Positions 38,196 to 47,691 of a DNA stretch of 64,000 nt are shown here, piece after piece. The translations under genes and the position numbers were made by a program. The stretch comes from Shewanella sp. UCD-KL12 (lineage in GTDB: Bacteria; Pseudomonadota; Gammaproteobacteria; Enterobacterales; Shewanellaceae): assembly GCF_001957125.1 (NCBI RefSeq), contig NZ_MPHJ01000014.1, forward strand, positions 1 through 64,000. Direction: 5' to 3'. Under the pieces are notes generated by a model. It was not told the DNA's origin. It saw nothing but the letters and a program-made list of their open reading frames with translations, and searched no databases. Numbering within the stretch: the stretch's first letter is position 1; the number at the start of each line of letters is the position of its first letter.

Positions 38196-39089
38196 ATGCT
38201 TGATTCCGAATACCGTAAAGGCATTGTCCTTGCCATTTGCGCTTATACTTTTTGGGGCTTTGCTCCCCTCTACTTCAAACTACTTGGTGATGTTTCAGCG
38301 ACTGAAATCCTCATTCACCGTGTGATCTGGTCTTTTGTCTTCGTTACGCTACTTATGTTTTTATTTGGCGGTTTTTCAAGGCTCAGGCAGGTACTGAAGA
38401 GACCCAAACAGCTGATAATACTCACTGTCACCTCGATACTTATTGCGGCAAATTGGCTATTATTTATCTGGGCGATTAATAATGACCATATGCTCGATGC
38501 CAGCCTAGGATATTTCATCAATCCACTGGTTAATGTCATGCTGGCTATGGCCTTTCTGGGGGAAAGATTAAGAAAGCTACAATGGTTTGCTGTGGGGTTA
38601 GCAGCAACAGGCGTTATCGTTCAGCTAATCTCTTTTGGATCTATTCCGCTAGTATCTCTAGGCTTAGCCTTCTCCTTCGGCTTCTACGGCCTACTGAGAA
38701 AGAAGGTCAATGTAGATGCTAAAACTGGGTTATTAGTTGAAACTGCCATTCTCTTCCCGATCGCTTTGATCTACCTTTTCACTAATGTTGGCGGCGCACT
38801 TACAAACTTCAGCAGTAATGATTTATCGCTTAATCTGCTCTTGTTAGCTGCAGGTATAGTGACCACAATTCCACTACTTTGCTTTGCTGCGTCAGCTGTC
38901 AGGATCCCGTTAACGGTACTTGGCTTCTTCCAGTACCTAGGTCCAAGTATCATGTTTGTCTTGGCTACCACCCTGTACGGTGAGCCGTTTAATCTAGAAA
39001 AGGGGATAACATTTGCCTTTATCTGGGGAGCACTCATCGTCTTTACTGTCGATATGCTCTATAAGCGTAAAGCCAAGCAAGCAACATAA
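38196..39089 (+). CDS. rarD: EamA-family transporter RarD
   Basis: Ten-helix drug/metabolite transporter homologous to RarD, the chloramphenicol-sensitivity protein. The ATG at 38,196 (MLDSEYRKGIVLAICAYTFWG, 297 residues) is preferred; a GTG lies nine bases upstream. Segments GFAPLYFKLLGDVSATEILIHRVIWSF and FFQYLGPSIMFVLA are typical. The true substrate in any organism is uncertain. Confidence 0.9.
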   Translation: MLDSEYRKGIVLAICAYTFWGFAPLYFKLLGDVSATEILIHRVIWSFVFVTLLMFLFGGFSRLRQVLKRPKQLIILTVTSILIAANWLLFIWAINNDHMLDASLGYFINPLVNVMLAMAFLGERLRKLQWFAVGLAATGVIVQLISFGSIPLVSLGLAFSFGFYGLLRKKVNVDAKTGLLVETAILFPIALIYLFTNVGGALTNFSSNDLSLNLLLLAAGIVTTIPLLCFAASAVRIPLTVLGFFQYLGPSIMFVLATTLYGEPFNLEKGITFAFIWGALIVFTVDMLYKRKAKQAT

Positions 39090-39115
39090 AAACCAGTCAA
39101 AAAATCATCCCAATA

Positions 39116-39144
39116 AAAATGCCAGCAGTTGCTGGCATTTTTTA
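39116..39144. terminator. Bidirectional terminator between rarD and argA
   Basis: A perfect stem TGCCAGCA / TGCTGGCA with a two-base loop, flanked by AAAAA and TTTTTT. It serves the convergent rarD (ends 39,089) and argA (ends 39,174). Confidence 0.92.
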
Positions 39145-39173
39145 TCAATACTAAAGCTGATCTGGCTAGCGCC

Positions 39174-40493
39174 TCAAAGCTCTAAAGCAAGGATCTTAGA
39201 TTTTCTTTGGTAGTTATACAGCTGCTTCTTTTTATCAGGTAAGGTTTCCACATCGACAATATCGAAACCATGCTCCAGGAACCAATGAATGCTACGAGTG
39301 GTCAATGCAAATAGCTTGCTATAACCCCTTACCTTAGCCTGACTAATAATATTGTTCAGTAAGAGACTGCCTCTATCGGCATCACGATATTCAGGATGAA
39401 CCACTAAGCAAGCAAACTCACCGGCATTGTCCTCCTCAAACGGATAGAAAGCCGCACAACCTATGACTAAGCTGTCCCGCTCAATCAGCATAAATTGCTC
39501 AATCTCCATCTCTAGCTGCTCACGTGAACGGCGTACCAGTATGCCCTTCTCCTCTAATGGACGGATTAGGTCTAGAATCCCGCCGATATCTCCAATGGTT
39601 GCCCGGCGTAGACGCTCAGCGCTCTCTGTCACTATCTGAGTACCGATACCATCTCTTGAGAACAACTCCTGCAGCAATGCACCGTCATCGAGGTAGCTAA
39701 CGAAATGGCAGCGAGAAACACCATTACGACACGCATCAATACTTGCCTTAAGGAATGCTTTAGTACCAACACAGATAGTTGACTCGCTATCTATGCCGTT
39801 TAAAATCTGCTGGGCTTCATTTGGCATCAGCTCGGCGATCACTTGGCCGGTACTATCTAAGATACCTTTTTGAGAACTAAAACCGATCATCTTGTCAGCT
39901 TTGAGCTTCACAGCGATCTGAGTCGCCACCTCTTCGGCCGTTAAATTGAAGCTTTCACCAGTCACTGAAGCTGCAACAGGCCCAAGCAGTACAATACCAT
40001 TGCTATCTAGCTGACCTTGCAGTCCCTGAACATCGATACGCCTCACCTTGCCACTTAAACAGTAATCAACACCATCATCGATACCAAGAGGCTGTGCAAT
40101 GACGAAGTTACCACTCACGACATTAATCTGCGCCCCCTGCATTGGTGTATTACTCAAGCTCATTGAGAGCCTAGCAGTGATATCCAACTGCAAGCCACCC
40201 ACGACCTGCTTGATCACCTTAAAAGCATCCTCTTCAGTGATCCGTACGCCATTATGATATTCAGGTATTAACGACTTCTCAGCCAAAGCTTCATCAATCT
40301 GTGGCCTTGCACCATGCACCAACACCATCTTGATACCTAAGCTATGCAACAAGGCGATATCGTTGATAATTGAACGAAACTTATTCTGAGCTAAGGCCTC
40401 TCCCCCTAGCATCACAACAAAAGTCTTCCCCCTATGTGCATTAACATAGGAAGCAGAATGACGAAATCCATCGACTAGTTCAGTGGTACGCAC
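39174..40493 (-). CDS. argA: N-acetylglutamate synthase (amino-acid acetyltransferase)
   Basis: First enzyme of arginine synthesis, making N-acetylglutamate from acetyl-CoA. At 439 residues it has the classical ArgA two-domain form. An N-terminal amino-acid-kinase-like domain (TFVVMLGGEALAQNKF, VLVHGARPQIDEAL) gives arginine feedback control. A C-terminal GNAT domain (about 290-430) has CLVVHPEYRDADRGSLLLNNII. Paired ArgR boxes lie upstream. Confidence 0.97.
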   Translation of the reverse strand: MRTTELVDGFRHSASYVNAHRGKTFVVMLGGEALAQNKFRSIINDIALLHSLGIKMVLVHGARPQIDEALAEKSLIPEYHNGVRITEEDAFKVIKQVVGGLQLDITARLSMSLSNTPMQGAQINVVSGNFVIAQPLGIDDGVDYCLSGKVRRIDVQGLQGQLDSNGIVLLGPVAASVTGESFNLTAEEVATQIAVKLKADKMIGFSSQKGILDSTGQVIAELMPNEAQQILNGIDSESTICVGTKAFLKASIDACRNGVSRCHFVSYLDDGALLQELFSRDGIGTQIVTESAERLRRATIGDIGGILDLIRPLEEKGILVRRSREQLEMEIEQFMLIERDSLVIGCAAFYPFEEDNAGEFACLVVHPEYRDADRGSLLLNNIISQAKVRGYSKLFALTTRSIHWFLEHGFDIVDVETLPDKKKQLYNYQRKSKILALEL

Positions 40494-40577
40494 AGATATA
40501 ATCTCACCTTAATAAACACACTCTAAAGTCTACAGTTGAGTCTCGCTCAACCAACTTAATATCAACACAAGTATAGT

Positions 40578-40616
40578 ATTGCATTTTAATTCACTATAAA
40601 AGCATTTATTTTCATA
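40578..40616 (-). promoter_or_regulatory. Tandem ArgR boxes upstream of argA
   Basis: Two 18-bp ARG boxes separated by exactly 3 bp. Box 1 (40,578-40,595) contains TGCATTTTAATTCA and box 2 (40,599-40,616) contains AGCATTTATTTTCA, against the core consensus TGAATWWWWATTCA. The 3-bp spacing is the standard arrangement for the ArgR hexamer. They lie about 85 bp upstream of argA in the promoter zone, predicting arginine repression. Confidence 0.82.
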
Positions 40617-40747
40617 ATTGAGAGTGCAATAAAAATAGAAAAGGCTAGATAAAACATGGCATATAGAAGAGTTAGTAAAAAGTTATCGATTGAATTTTTA
40701 TCTTGTTAAGGCAGATAAGTAGTATAGCGTGAAATTTAGGCAAAAAA

Positions 40748-40770
40748 AAAGCCCCTGAAACAGGGGCTTT
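40748..40770 (-). terminator. Intrinsic terminator after rpmG
   Basis: The stem AAAGCCCCTG / CAGGGGCTTT on the minus strand is followed by a run of nine T. It lies about 23 bp after the rpmG stop. Confidence 0.93.
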
Positions 40771-40792
40771 AGTAGAAGTTAGATTCAAGCAA

Positions 40793-40966
40793 TTACTTGA
40801 TTTTAGCTTCTTTGTACATAACGTGCTGACGGATAACTGGATCAAATTTCTTGATTTCCATCTTTTCAGGCATGTTACGCTTGTTCTTTTCAGTCGTGTA
40901 GAAATGACCAGTTTTAGCGCTAGAAACTAGCTTGATCTTCTCACGATTACCTTTAGATTTAGCCAT
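40793..40966 (-). CDS. rpmG: 50S ribosomal protein L33
   Basis: A 57-residue ribosomal protein read from ATG at 40,966 to TAA at 40,793. It starts [20 protein letters not shown] and continues [20 protein letters not shown], typical of L33. It lacks the CxxC zinc pairs found in some L33 paralogs, so it is the zinc-independent form. It lies 6 bp after rpmB in the usual rpmBG pair. Confidence 0.97.
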
Positions 40967-40972
40967 GGTTTA

Positions 40973-41209
40973 TTATACCTTCTCGCCACGGGCACGAAGT
41001 TCAGCAACAACAACTTCAATACCTTTCTTATCGATAATACGCATACCTTTAGTAGAGATACGTAGCTTAACGAAACGCTTTTCGCCTTCTAACCAAAAAC
41101 GATGGTTTTGTAGGTTAGGTAAAAAACGACGACGCGTCGCGTTTTTCGCGTGCGAGCGGTTGTTACCAACCATTGGTCGCTTGCCAGTTACTTGGCATAC
41201 TCTTGACAT
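40973..41209 (-). CDS. rpmB: 50S ribosomal protein L28
   Basis: A 78-residue protein starting MSRVCQVTGKRPMVGNNRSH at 41,209, which is the family start. Although the frame is open 26 codons further, that extension is not coding. It contains ATRRRFLPNLQNHRFWL and ends RARGEKV. It is the first gene of rpmBG. Confidence 0.97.
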   Translation of the reverse strand: MSRVCQVTGKRPMVGNNRSHAKNATRRRFLPNLQNHRFWLEGEKRFVKLRISTKGMRIIDKKGIEVVVAELRARGEKV

Positions 41210-41337
41210 GTCAATCTTCTCCAAAAACAATATATATAACGCTCGAGCATTAATGCACCTCGAACACGGCCGTCGCCTGAGGCACACAACAGAGGGCGCA
41301 TTTTATACAGGATCTAAAAACAAAGATCAAGGAATAG

Positions 41338-42015
41338 TTATTCTATCCATCCCCGCTCTGCAAATGAAACTATCTCGCGATCGCCAACAACCATATGGTC
41401 TAACAAGGAAACATCTATGGTTGCCAAAGCATTTTTTAATCGCTCAGTTATTCGCCTATCAGCATGACTTGGCTCCGCAACTCCTGATGGATGGTTGTGG
41501 CAGACAATCACAGCTGCGGCTTTTTTCTCAAGCACTAGGCATACCACATCTCGTGGATATACAGAGGCTGAATCAATTGTGCCACGGAATAATTCAACAA
41601 ATTGAATCACCCTGTGCTGACTGTCCAACAACAAAATGGCGAACACTTCATAGGCACGATCTCTTAATTGTCTCATTAAATAGTCCCGAGTTAAATCAGG
41701 ATCACTCAATATTTTTCCTCTTTTTAAATTTTCTGCCGAAATTCTGGTCCCTAGCTCAGCTGCAGCTTGTAGTTGAGTATATTTCACAGGTCCCATTCCC
41801 GCCGCTCTGCAAACTTCGGCCTGAGAAGCTCTAGTCAGCGCTCTCAGTCCACCAAACTCTCCAATAAGGTTACGAGCTAGCTCAACAGCACTTAAGCCCG
41901 GCAGGCCATTTCTGAGCACCACAGCTAACAGTTCAGCATCAGATAATTGAGAGACTCCTTGATCCAACAACTTTTCTCTTGGCCCTTCGCCTACTGGCCA
42001 GTCTTTAATCCCCAT
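41338..42015 (-). CDS. radC: RadC family JAMM-domain protein
   Basis: 225 residues from the ATG at 42,015 (MGIKDWPVGEGPREKLL), chosen because of the strong AAGGAGGGGTG Shine-Dalgarno just upstream and agreement with the family start. It has an N-terminal helix-hairpin-helix-like part (about 20-85) and a C-terminal JAMM metal site, HNHPSGVAEPSHAD. Despite the name, a role in recombinational repair is doubtful; the biochemical function is unsettled. Confidence 0.93.
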   Translation of the reverse strand: MGIKDWPVGEGPREKLLDQGVSQLSDAELLAVVLRNGLPGLSAVELARNLIGEFGGLRALTRASQAEVCRAAGMGPVKYTQLQAAAELGTRISAENLKRGKILSDPDLTRDYLMRQLRDRAYEVFAILLLDSQHRVIQFVELFRGTIDSASVYPRDVVCLVLEKKAAAVIVCHNHPSGVAEPSHADRRITERLKNALATIDVSLLDHMVVGDREIVSFAERGWIE

Positions 42016-42170
42016 CACCCCTCCTTGCGTGATTATCCAGCTCTGCTGAGTATGGTCGAGTTTTGTAAAACTTGTATCCTCCACAATCTCAATGTTTGTG
42101 ATATCTTAGGCGGCAATTAAATCTAGTGACTGTATAGTTTCTTATAAAGCGGCGGTTTACGAGTAACAGT

Positions 42171-43397
42171 ATGAGCAAGAATACGAGTAACAATCAGACC
42201 AGTAAAAACATCTTACTCGCCATTGGTGGTGGGATTGCAGCCTATAAATCTGCCGATCTTATTAGGCGCCTTAAAGAACGTGGGTTTGATGTGCGCGTGG
42301 TGATGAGCCAGAGTGCAAAAGAGTTCATTACCCCATTAACACTACAGGCATTATCTGGTTATCCGGTGGCATCCGATCTACTGGATACCGCCGCAGAAGC
42401 AGCAATGGGTCATATTGAGTTGGCTAAGTGGGCAGACCTGGTTGTTGTAGCCCCAGCAACTGCTAATCTGATCGCACGAATTAATGCTGGCATGGCCGAT
42501 GAGTTGATCACAACAACCTGTTTAGCAACAGAAGCCCCCGTCGTTATCTGTCCAGCGATGAACAGGCAGATGTATCGCAGCCAAGTCACTCAAGAAAACC
42601 TAAGTAACTTACTTAAGCGTGACATCATCATTTGGGGACCGGGCTCTGGCAGCCAGGCTTGTGGTGATATTGGCCCAGGCCGCATGCTCGAGCCTACCGA
42701 TATTGCCGATCGTACGCTGCAATTTTTTGCCCCCAAATTACTCACAGGTCAGTCACTGCTACTGACAGCAGGACCGACTCGAGAAGCTATCGACCCAGTT
42801 CGCTATATCTCCAACCACAGCTCAGGAAAAATGGGCTTTGCCATTGCTAAAGCAGCTGCCGATATGGGCGCAAAGGTGACTCTAGTATCCGGACCCGTTA
42901 ATTTAACGACCCCAGCTGGAGTTAATCGAGTCGATGTGCAATCAACTCAAGATATGCTCGATGCTGTCATGGCAAATGTTGAGGAACACAACATCTTTAT
43001 TGGCTGCGCAGCTGTTGCTGATTACCGCGTTGCCGAAATTGCCGATGAGAAGATAAAAAAATCTTCAACTGACATGCAGCTTGCCTTGGTAAGAAATCCT
43101 GATATCTTAGCCACCGTTGCCAGCCACACACCACGACCATTTACCATAGGTTTTGCCGCTGAGACACAAGATGTAGAACATTACGCTAAAGATAAATTGG
43201 TGCGTAAAAAGTTAGATATGATAGCCGCTAATGACGTATCTAGCCCAGAGCTAGGCTTCAATGCCGACAGTAACGCACTAAAAGTTATCTGGGGTGACGG
43301 CCAGCAAGATCTTCCTGCAACAGATAAGCAAACCTTGGCGAAGCAACTGTTAACGCTTATTGCAAAACAGCTAGCCAATAAACAAGACGGTAAGTAA
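42171..43397 (+). CDS. coaBC: Bifunctional phosphopantothenoylcysteine decarboxylase / phosphopantothenate-cysteine ligase
   Basis: Carries out two steps of coenzyme A synthesis. The N-terminal FMN-dependent decarboxylase (CoaC) has IGGGIAAYKSADLIRRL, WADLVVVAPATANLIARI and the ACGDIGPGRM loop. The C-terminal CTP-dependent ligase (CoaB) starts near residue 195 with LLTAGPTREAIDPVRYISN and SSGKMG. Length is 408. It overlaps dut by one base and is divergent from radC. Confidence 0.97.
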   Translation: MSKNTSNNQTSKNILLAIGGGIAAYKSADLIRRLKERGFDVRVVMSQSAKEFITPLTLQALSGYPVASDLLDTAAEAAMGHIELAKWADLVVVAPATANLIARINAGMADELITTTCLATEAPVVICPAMNRQMYRSQVTQENLSNLLKRDIIIWGPGSGSQACGDIGPGRMLEPTDIADRTLQFFAPKLLTGQSLLLTAGPTREAIDPVRYISNHSSGKMGFAIAKAAADMGAKVTLVSGPVNLTTPAGVNRVDVQSTQDMLDAVMANVEEHNIFIGCAAVADYRVAEIADEKIKKSSTDMQLALVRNPDILATVASHTPRPFTIGFAAETQDVEHYAKDKLVRKKLDMIAANDVSSPELGFNADSNALKVIWGDGQQDLPATDKQTLAKQLLTLIAKQLANKQDGK

Positions 43398-43855
43398 TGA
43401 AAACTCCAGTTGAAGTAAAAATCCTCGATTCTCGAATCGGTTCAGAGTACCCGCTACCCGCTTATGCCACTCCAGGTAGTGCAGGTATGGATCTACGTGC
43501 AATGATCGATACCACTATGGTTATCGAGCCAGGTCAAACCGTATTAATCCCTACTGGTATTTCAATTCATGTAGCCGATCCTGGGCTGGCAGCTGTCATT
43601 CTCCCACGCTCGGGTCTGGGTCATAAACACGGCATAGTATTGGGTAACCTTGTTGGTCTTATTGACTCTGATTACCAAGGGCCACTAATGGTATCTTGCT
43701 GGAACCGTAGCGAGCAGTCCTTCACACTTGAAATTGGTGATCGATTAGCTCAACTGGTATTTGTACCTGTCGTACAAGCCGAATTTAAACTTGTGGATGA
43801 GTTTGATAACTCAACACGTGGTGAAGGTGGCTTCGGCCATTCAGGTACCAAATAA
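43397..43855 (+). CDS. dut: Deoxyuridine 5'-triphosphate nucleotidohydrolase
   Basis: Trimeric dUTPase that removes dUTP and supplies dUMP. All five motifs are present in 152 residues: PGSAGMDLRA, LPRSGLGHKHGI, GLIDSDYQG, RLAQLVFVPV and RGEGGFGHSG. Coupled to coaBC by a one-base overlap. Confidence 0.98.
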   Translation: MKTPVEVKILDSRIGSEYPLPAYATPGSAGMDLRAMIDTTMVIEPGQTVLIPTGISIHVADPGLAAVILPRSGLGHKHGIVLGNLVGLIDSDYQGPLMVSCWNRSEQSFTLEIGDRLAQLVFVPVVQAEFKLVDEFDNSTRGEGGFGHSGTK

Positions 43856-43862
43856 ATAGTTT

Positions 43863-43893
43863 ACATGCCGCTAAATGCAATTTAACGGCATGT
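43863..43893 (+). terminator. Hairpin after dut
   Basis: A long stem ACATGCCG..TAAA / TTTA..CGGCATGT with a TGCAA loop lies 8 bp after the dut stop. There is no proper T-tract after it, so it may be a weak terminator or mRNA-stabilising hairpin. Confidence 0.45.
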
Positions 43894-43989
43894 ATTAAGA
43901 ATAAGAGTGACAATCGCTATCTTGGAGCATTTCAAAGGATGGTGACAATTTCACCTAGCTCCTGTCGTATTTGAGTGAAGGAAAACTAA

Positions 43990-44583
43990 ATGGCTGCAAG
44001 CCCCAAAATCAACCGCCGCGAACATATTCTCCAGTGCCTAGCCACAATGCTAGAAACCAATCCAGGACAAAGAATCACCACGGCCAAACTTGCCGCAGAA
44101 GTGGGTGTCTCAGAAGCTGCCCTGTACCGCCATTTTCCAAGCAAGGCGCGCATGTTCGAAGGTTTGATTGATTTCATTGAGGAATCACTGCTATCACGCA
44201 TCAACCTGATCATGGATGAAGAGAAAGACACCATGAAACGCTGCCAGCTACTACTGCAGCTTTTGCTTATTTTTTCTGAACGTAACCCTGGTATATCGCG
44301 CGTACTCAACGGTGACGCATTGCTTGGCGAAAACGAGCGTTTACGTAGTCGCGTCAGCTCTATTTTCTCAAAAATTGAGACTCACCTAAAACAGATATTA
44401 CGTGAGAAAACCCTACGTGAAGGTAAAGGTTTTAACTTAGATGAAGCGATACTAGCTAACCTTCTTTTAGCAATTGCCGAAGGTCGTATCGCCCAATTTG
44501 TACGTAGTGAGTTTAAACAAAAACCCACACAACATTTTGAGCAACAGTGGGTATTTATCCAGCAACAGTTACTACAGAGCTAA
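43990..44583 (+). CDS. slmA: Nucleoid occlusion factor SlmA (TetR family)
   Basis: DNA-binding protein of 197 residues that blocks Z-ring assembly over the nucleoid by contacting the FtsZ C-terminal peptide (encoded at 6,856-8,031). The TetR-type helix-turn-helix is near residues 28-50 (ITTAKLAAEVGVSEAALYRHF), followed by the SlmA-specific ISRVLNGDALLGENERLR. It has the conserved genome position after dut. Confidence 0.96.
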   Translation: MAASPKINRREHILQCLATMLETNPGQRITTAKLAAEVGVSEAALYRHFPSKARMFEGLIDFIEESLLSRINLIMDEEKDTMKRCQLLLQLLLIFSERNPGISRVLNGDALLGENERLRSRVSSIFSKIETHLKQILREKTLREGKGFNLDEAILANLLLAIAEGRIAQFVRSEFKQKPTQHFEQQWVFIQQQLLQS

Positions 44584-44711
44584 CTCCTCTCCCGAAAATG
44601 GCTGTTAATTTTCATACAGCCATTTTTAAATTGCTCTCCTTTCATTTTTCATTTACTCTCCTCATGAAACGAATACGTATAGTTAACACCATGTTTTAAC
44701 AAGGAAGTTGT

Positions 44712-46676
44712 ATGAACCTCATTAAATTAATGAGCATTAGCTTGTTGCTCCTTCTCAGTAGCAATGCTAATGCAAAAACCAGTGACCAAGCCTCTCTATT
44801 TAGCCGTTCAGCACAATTCAGTCAGGTAAAAATTTCGCCCAACGGCGATTACATCAGTGCTATCACTAAGTTAAATGGCAAAGCCATACTCATGCTGCTA
44901 GACGGCAAGACCAAACAGCCTATCCATGTGGTTCGCTTCCCTAAAAATGCTCAAGTGGGACATTACGAGTGGGTGAACGATAAGCGAGTTGTATTGCAAA
45001 AAGAGTACCTTAAAGGCTGGAGCGACCACCCCGTTTATTATGGTGAACTCATGGCCGTCAATGCCGATGGCTCACAAGCTGAGTACTTGTTTGGCTATCA
45101 AGGCGGCGAAATGCAAACGGGTTCGCGGGTGAAGAAAAATACTCCTATCCGTGCCACTGCCTACATCCTAGATCCACTCCCTGAAGATAAACGCCACATG
45201 CTAGTACAAGCATTACCTTGGGGATCGGGAGGAAATAATACCGCTGAAAATAGACAAGTGGTATACCGGGTAAATGTTTATAAAGGAACACGTAAAAAAA
45301 TAGCTAAGGCTCCCATGCCTTACGCTAACTTTTTAACCGATCATGACGGAGATGTCCGCTTTGTTAGCGGCACAACCGATTACATTAATTCAAGCCTATT
45401 TTATCGACAGGATGGTGAGTGGGTTAATACAGATAAGCTGAACTTCAACCTCAATGAATTAAGCCCTATCGCATTTAGCAATGAAAAAGACAGCTTATAT
45501 GTTGTAGGCAGCGAATCAGGTAAACCAAAAGGCGTTTATCTCATCAATGTAAAAACAGGCAGTAAAAAGCTAGTTAGCCAAGATAAAACGGTCGACCCAA
45601 GCAATATCTGGATCAATCGAATCAACAAAAAACTCTATGCCGTAGAGTATGAAAATGGTTACCCAACCTATGAATTTGTCGATAGCAAAGATACCCACGC
45701 CAAGTACATAAAACAGCTTTTAGCCGCTTTGCCTGGGCACCAAATACACCTTGTCAGTGAAACCAATAATGCTAAGCAACTGGTTATTAAAGCTTTCAAT
45801 GATAGAAACCCTGGTGATTACTACATATTTAATACAGAAAGCAAAAAGCTTGAGTACTTACTTTCACAAAAAAACTGGCTTGACCCTGAGCAGATGGCAG
45901 AAATTAAGCCAGTGAGTTTCGTCAGCAGAGATGGTACTGAAGTTCATGGCTACCTCACTCTGCCTCATGGTATTGAAGCTAAGAACCTCCCACTTGTTGT
46001 TAACCCACACGGTGGGCCACATGGGCCTAGAGATTGGTGGGGGTTCGATCCACAAAATCAATTGATTGCGAGTCAAGGCGCTGCAGTACTTCAAGTCAAC
46101 TTTAGGGGTTCTGGTGGTTATGGACAAAACTTTGAAAATGCTGGCCACCAAAAATGGGGCACGAATATTCAGTACGACATCATAGATGCCACACGTTACG
46201 TCATAGAGCAGGGATATGTAGATAAAGACCGCATATGCATTGCAGGCGGCAGCTTTGGTGGATACTCCGCTCTACAAAGTGCGACATTAGAGCCAGATCT
46301 ATTTAAATGTGCCATAGGGTTTGCCGGTGTATATGATCTCGAACTGATGTTTAACGAAGGCGACGTACAAAAACGTCGAGCAGGAACGCGATACTTAAAA
46401 CAAGTACTAGGCGAAAATCAGCAGGTACTACAATCTATGTCCCCTACGCATAACGTTGCTAAATTAAAGGCCAATATCTTACTTGTGCACGGTGGTGAGG
46501 ATGAACGAGCACCTATAGAGCAATTAGAAGCCCTAGAAGATGCGCTACAGAAGATTAATTACCCTTACGAAAAGTTAGTCATGGATGATGAAGGTCACGG
46601 ATTCTACAATGATGAACATCAAGCCAAGTACTATAATAAAATGCTTAGCTTTTTAAAGTCTAATTTGAGACTGTAA
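44712..46676 (+). CDS. Exported S9 family (prolyl oligopeptidase-like) peptidase
   Basis: Serine peptidase of 654 residues with a signal peptide ending near 21 (ANA-KT). An N-terminal beta-propeller-like region (about 25-390) precedes the alpha/beta-hydrolase domain. The catalytic triad is visible: Ser in GGSFGGYSAL, Asp in HGGEDERAP, His in DDEGHGFYN. PHGGPHGPRDWWGFD forms the oxyanion region. It is probably periplasmic; specificity is unknown but S9C-like acylaminoacyl/dipeptidyl activity is likely. Confidence 0.92.
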   Translation: MNLIKLMSISLLLLLSSNANAKTSDQASLFSRSAQFSQVKISPNGDYISAITKLNGKAILMLLDGKTKQPIHVVRFPKNAQVGHYEWVNDKRVVLQKEYLKGWSDHPVYYGELMAVNADGSQAEYLFGYQGGEMQTGSRVKKNTPIRATAYILDPLPEDKRHMLVQALPWGSGGNNTAENRQVVYRVNVYKGTRKKIAKAPMPYANFLTDHDGDVRFVSGTTDYINSSLFYRQDGEWVNTDKLNFNLNELSPIAFSNEKDSLYVVGSESGKPKGVYLINVKTGSKKLVSQDKTVDPSNIWINRINKKLYAVEYENGYPTYEFVDSKDTHAKYIKQLLAALPGHQIHLVSETNNAKQLVIKAFNDRNPGDYYIFNTESKKLEYLLSQKNWLDPEQMAEIKPVSFVSRDGTEVHGYLTLPHGIEAKNLPLVVNPHGGPHGPRDWWGFDPQNQLIASQGAAVLQVNFRGSGGYGQNFENAGHQKWGTNIQYDIIDATRYVIEQGYVDKDRICIAGGSFGGYSALQSATLEPDLFKCAIGFAGVYDLELMFNEGDVQKRRAGTRYLKQVLGENQQVLQSMSPTHNVAKLKANILLVHGGEDERAPIEQLEALEDALQKINYPYEKLVMDDEGHGFYNDEHQAKYYNKMLSFLKSNLRL

Positions 46677-46767
46677 GTATCGCGAAACAGAGATACCCCT
46701 AATCTATTTTTCTTAAACCCATACAGTTGCTGGGTATAAATTTGCAGCAATTCAGGGTATCCTCCTT

Positions 46768-46798
46768 GCCCATTTCCTACTAAACAGCTAGGAGATGG
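46768..46798. other. Stable hairpin between the S9 peptidase and folE
   Basis: An 11-bp stem CCCATTTCCTA / TAGGAGATGGG (one wobble) with a 9-nt loop. There is no T-tract on either side, so it is not a standard terminator. It could be a regulatory or mRNA-end structure upstream of folE. Confidence 0.4.
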
Positions 46799-46885
46799 GC
46801 CGTCTATGCTATATAGATAAGCCTAAAAGATATGACATCAGATTGTACACTTGATATAACCACTATGCAGATAGTGGAGGAAACT

Positions 46886-47545
46886 ATGACATCGAAAGAA
46901 GCGCAACTCAGTGAATCAGCACAACTAGTACAAACAGCCTTGCTAGAACGTGGCCTTGAAACACCTATGTTACCGACCGAGTTCAGTGCCGAGGAGCGTA
47001 AAGCAAAGATCGAGCAGCATATGCGCTCAATTTTGAATTTGATGTCACTGGATTTAACTGATGACAGCTTGACCGATACCCCAAAACGTATTGCCAAAAT
47101 GTATGTTGATGAAATTTTTTCAGGCTTAGACTACGCTAACTTCCCCAAAATTACTGTCATCGAAAATAAGATGGGTTTCGATGAGATGGTCAAGGTTAAC
47201 GACATTAGCCTAACCAGTACCTGTGAGCACCACCTAGTCACTATCGATGGCTTAGCGACTGTGGCTTATCTGCCTAAAAAGAATATTATCGGCCTATCCA
47301 AGATAAACAGGATTGTACGTTTCTTTGCCCAGCGCCCTCAAGTGCAGGAACGCCTCACTCAGCAAATATTGGTAGCACTACAAACATTACTCGAAACCCA
47401 AAATGTCGCAGTGAAGATGGATGCTGTGCATTACTGCGTAAAATCTCGCGGTGTGATGGATTCAACCAGCTCAACAACGACAACAGCGTTAGGTGGGATA
47501 TTTAAATCTAACCCTGCTACTCGAGCTGAATTCCTTAGTAACTAA
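46886..47545 (+). CDS. folE: GTP cyclohydrolase I
   Basis: Converts GTP to 7,8-dihydroneopterin triphosphate, first step of folate synthesis. The ATG at 46,886 (MTSKEAQLSES, 219 residues) is chosen for its GTGGAGGA Shine-Dalgarno; the frame opens 18 codons earlier. Zinc ligands appear in STCEHHLVTIDG and the second Cys in HYCVKSRGVMD. Other family motifs are LPKKNIIGLSKINRIVRFFA and RPQVQERLT. Confidence 0.96.
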   Translation: MTSKEAQLSESAQLVQTALLERGLETPMLPTEFSAEERKAKIEQHMRSILNLMSLDLTDDSLTDTPKRIAKMYVDEIFSGLDYANFPKITVIENKMGFDEMVKVNDISLTSTCEHHLVTIDGLATVAYLPKKNIIGLSKINRIVRFFAQRPQVQERLTQQILVALQTLLETQNVAVKMDAVHYCVKSRGVMDSTSSTTTTALGGIFKSNPATRAEFLSN

Positions 47546-47587
47546 GAGTTAAGTAATTAAATAGAGCTGATTCGAGAGACTGCAAAC

Positions 47588-47625
47588 AAAAAAGCAAAAG
47601 CCACACTTAAGGCTTTTGCTTTTTC
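47588..47625. terminator. Bidirectional terminator between folE and pyrE
   Basis: A 12-bp stem AAAGCAAAAGCC / GGCTTTTGCTTT with flanking A and T tracts, placed between convergent folE and pyrE. Confidence 0.9.
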
Positions 47626-47691
47626 TAGAAGCGAACTTGTGAGCGCCCTCGAAGTGAGTCTGCGAACGCTCTAGCACTCTATGCTTATCTT

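Noticed and set aside
40932..41834. 300-codon plus-strand ORF
   Set aside because: Antisense shadow across rpmB and radC, both certain genes on the other strand.
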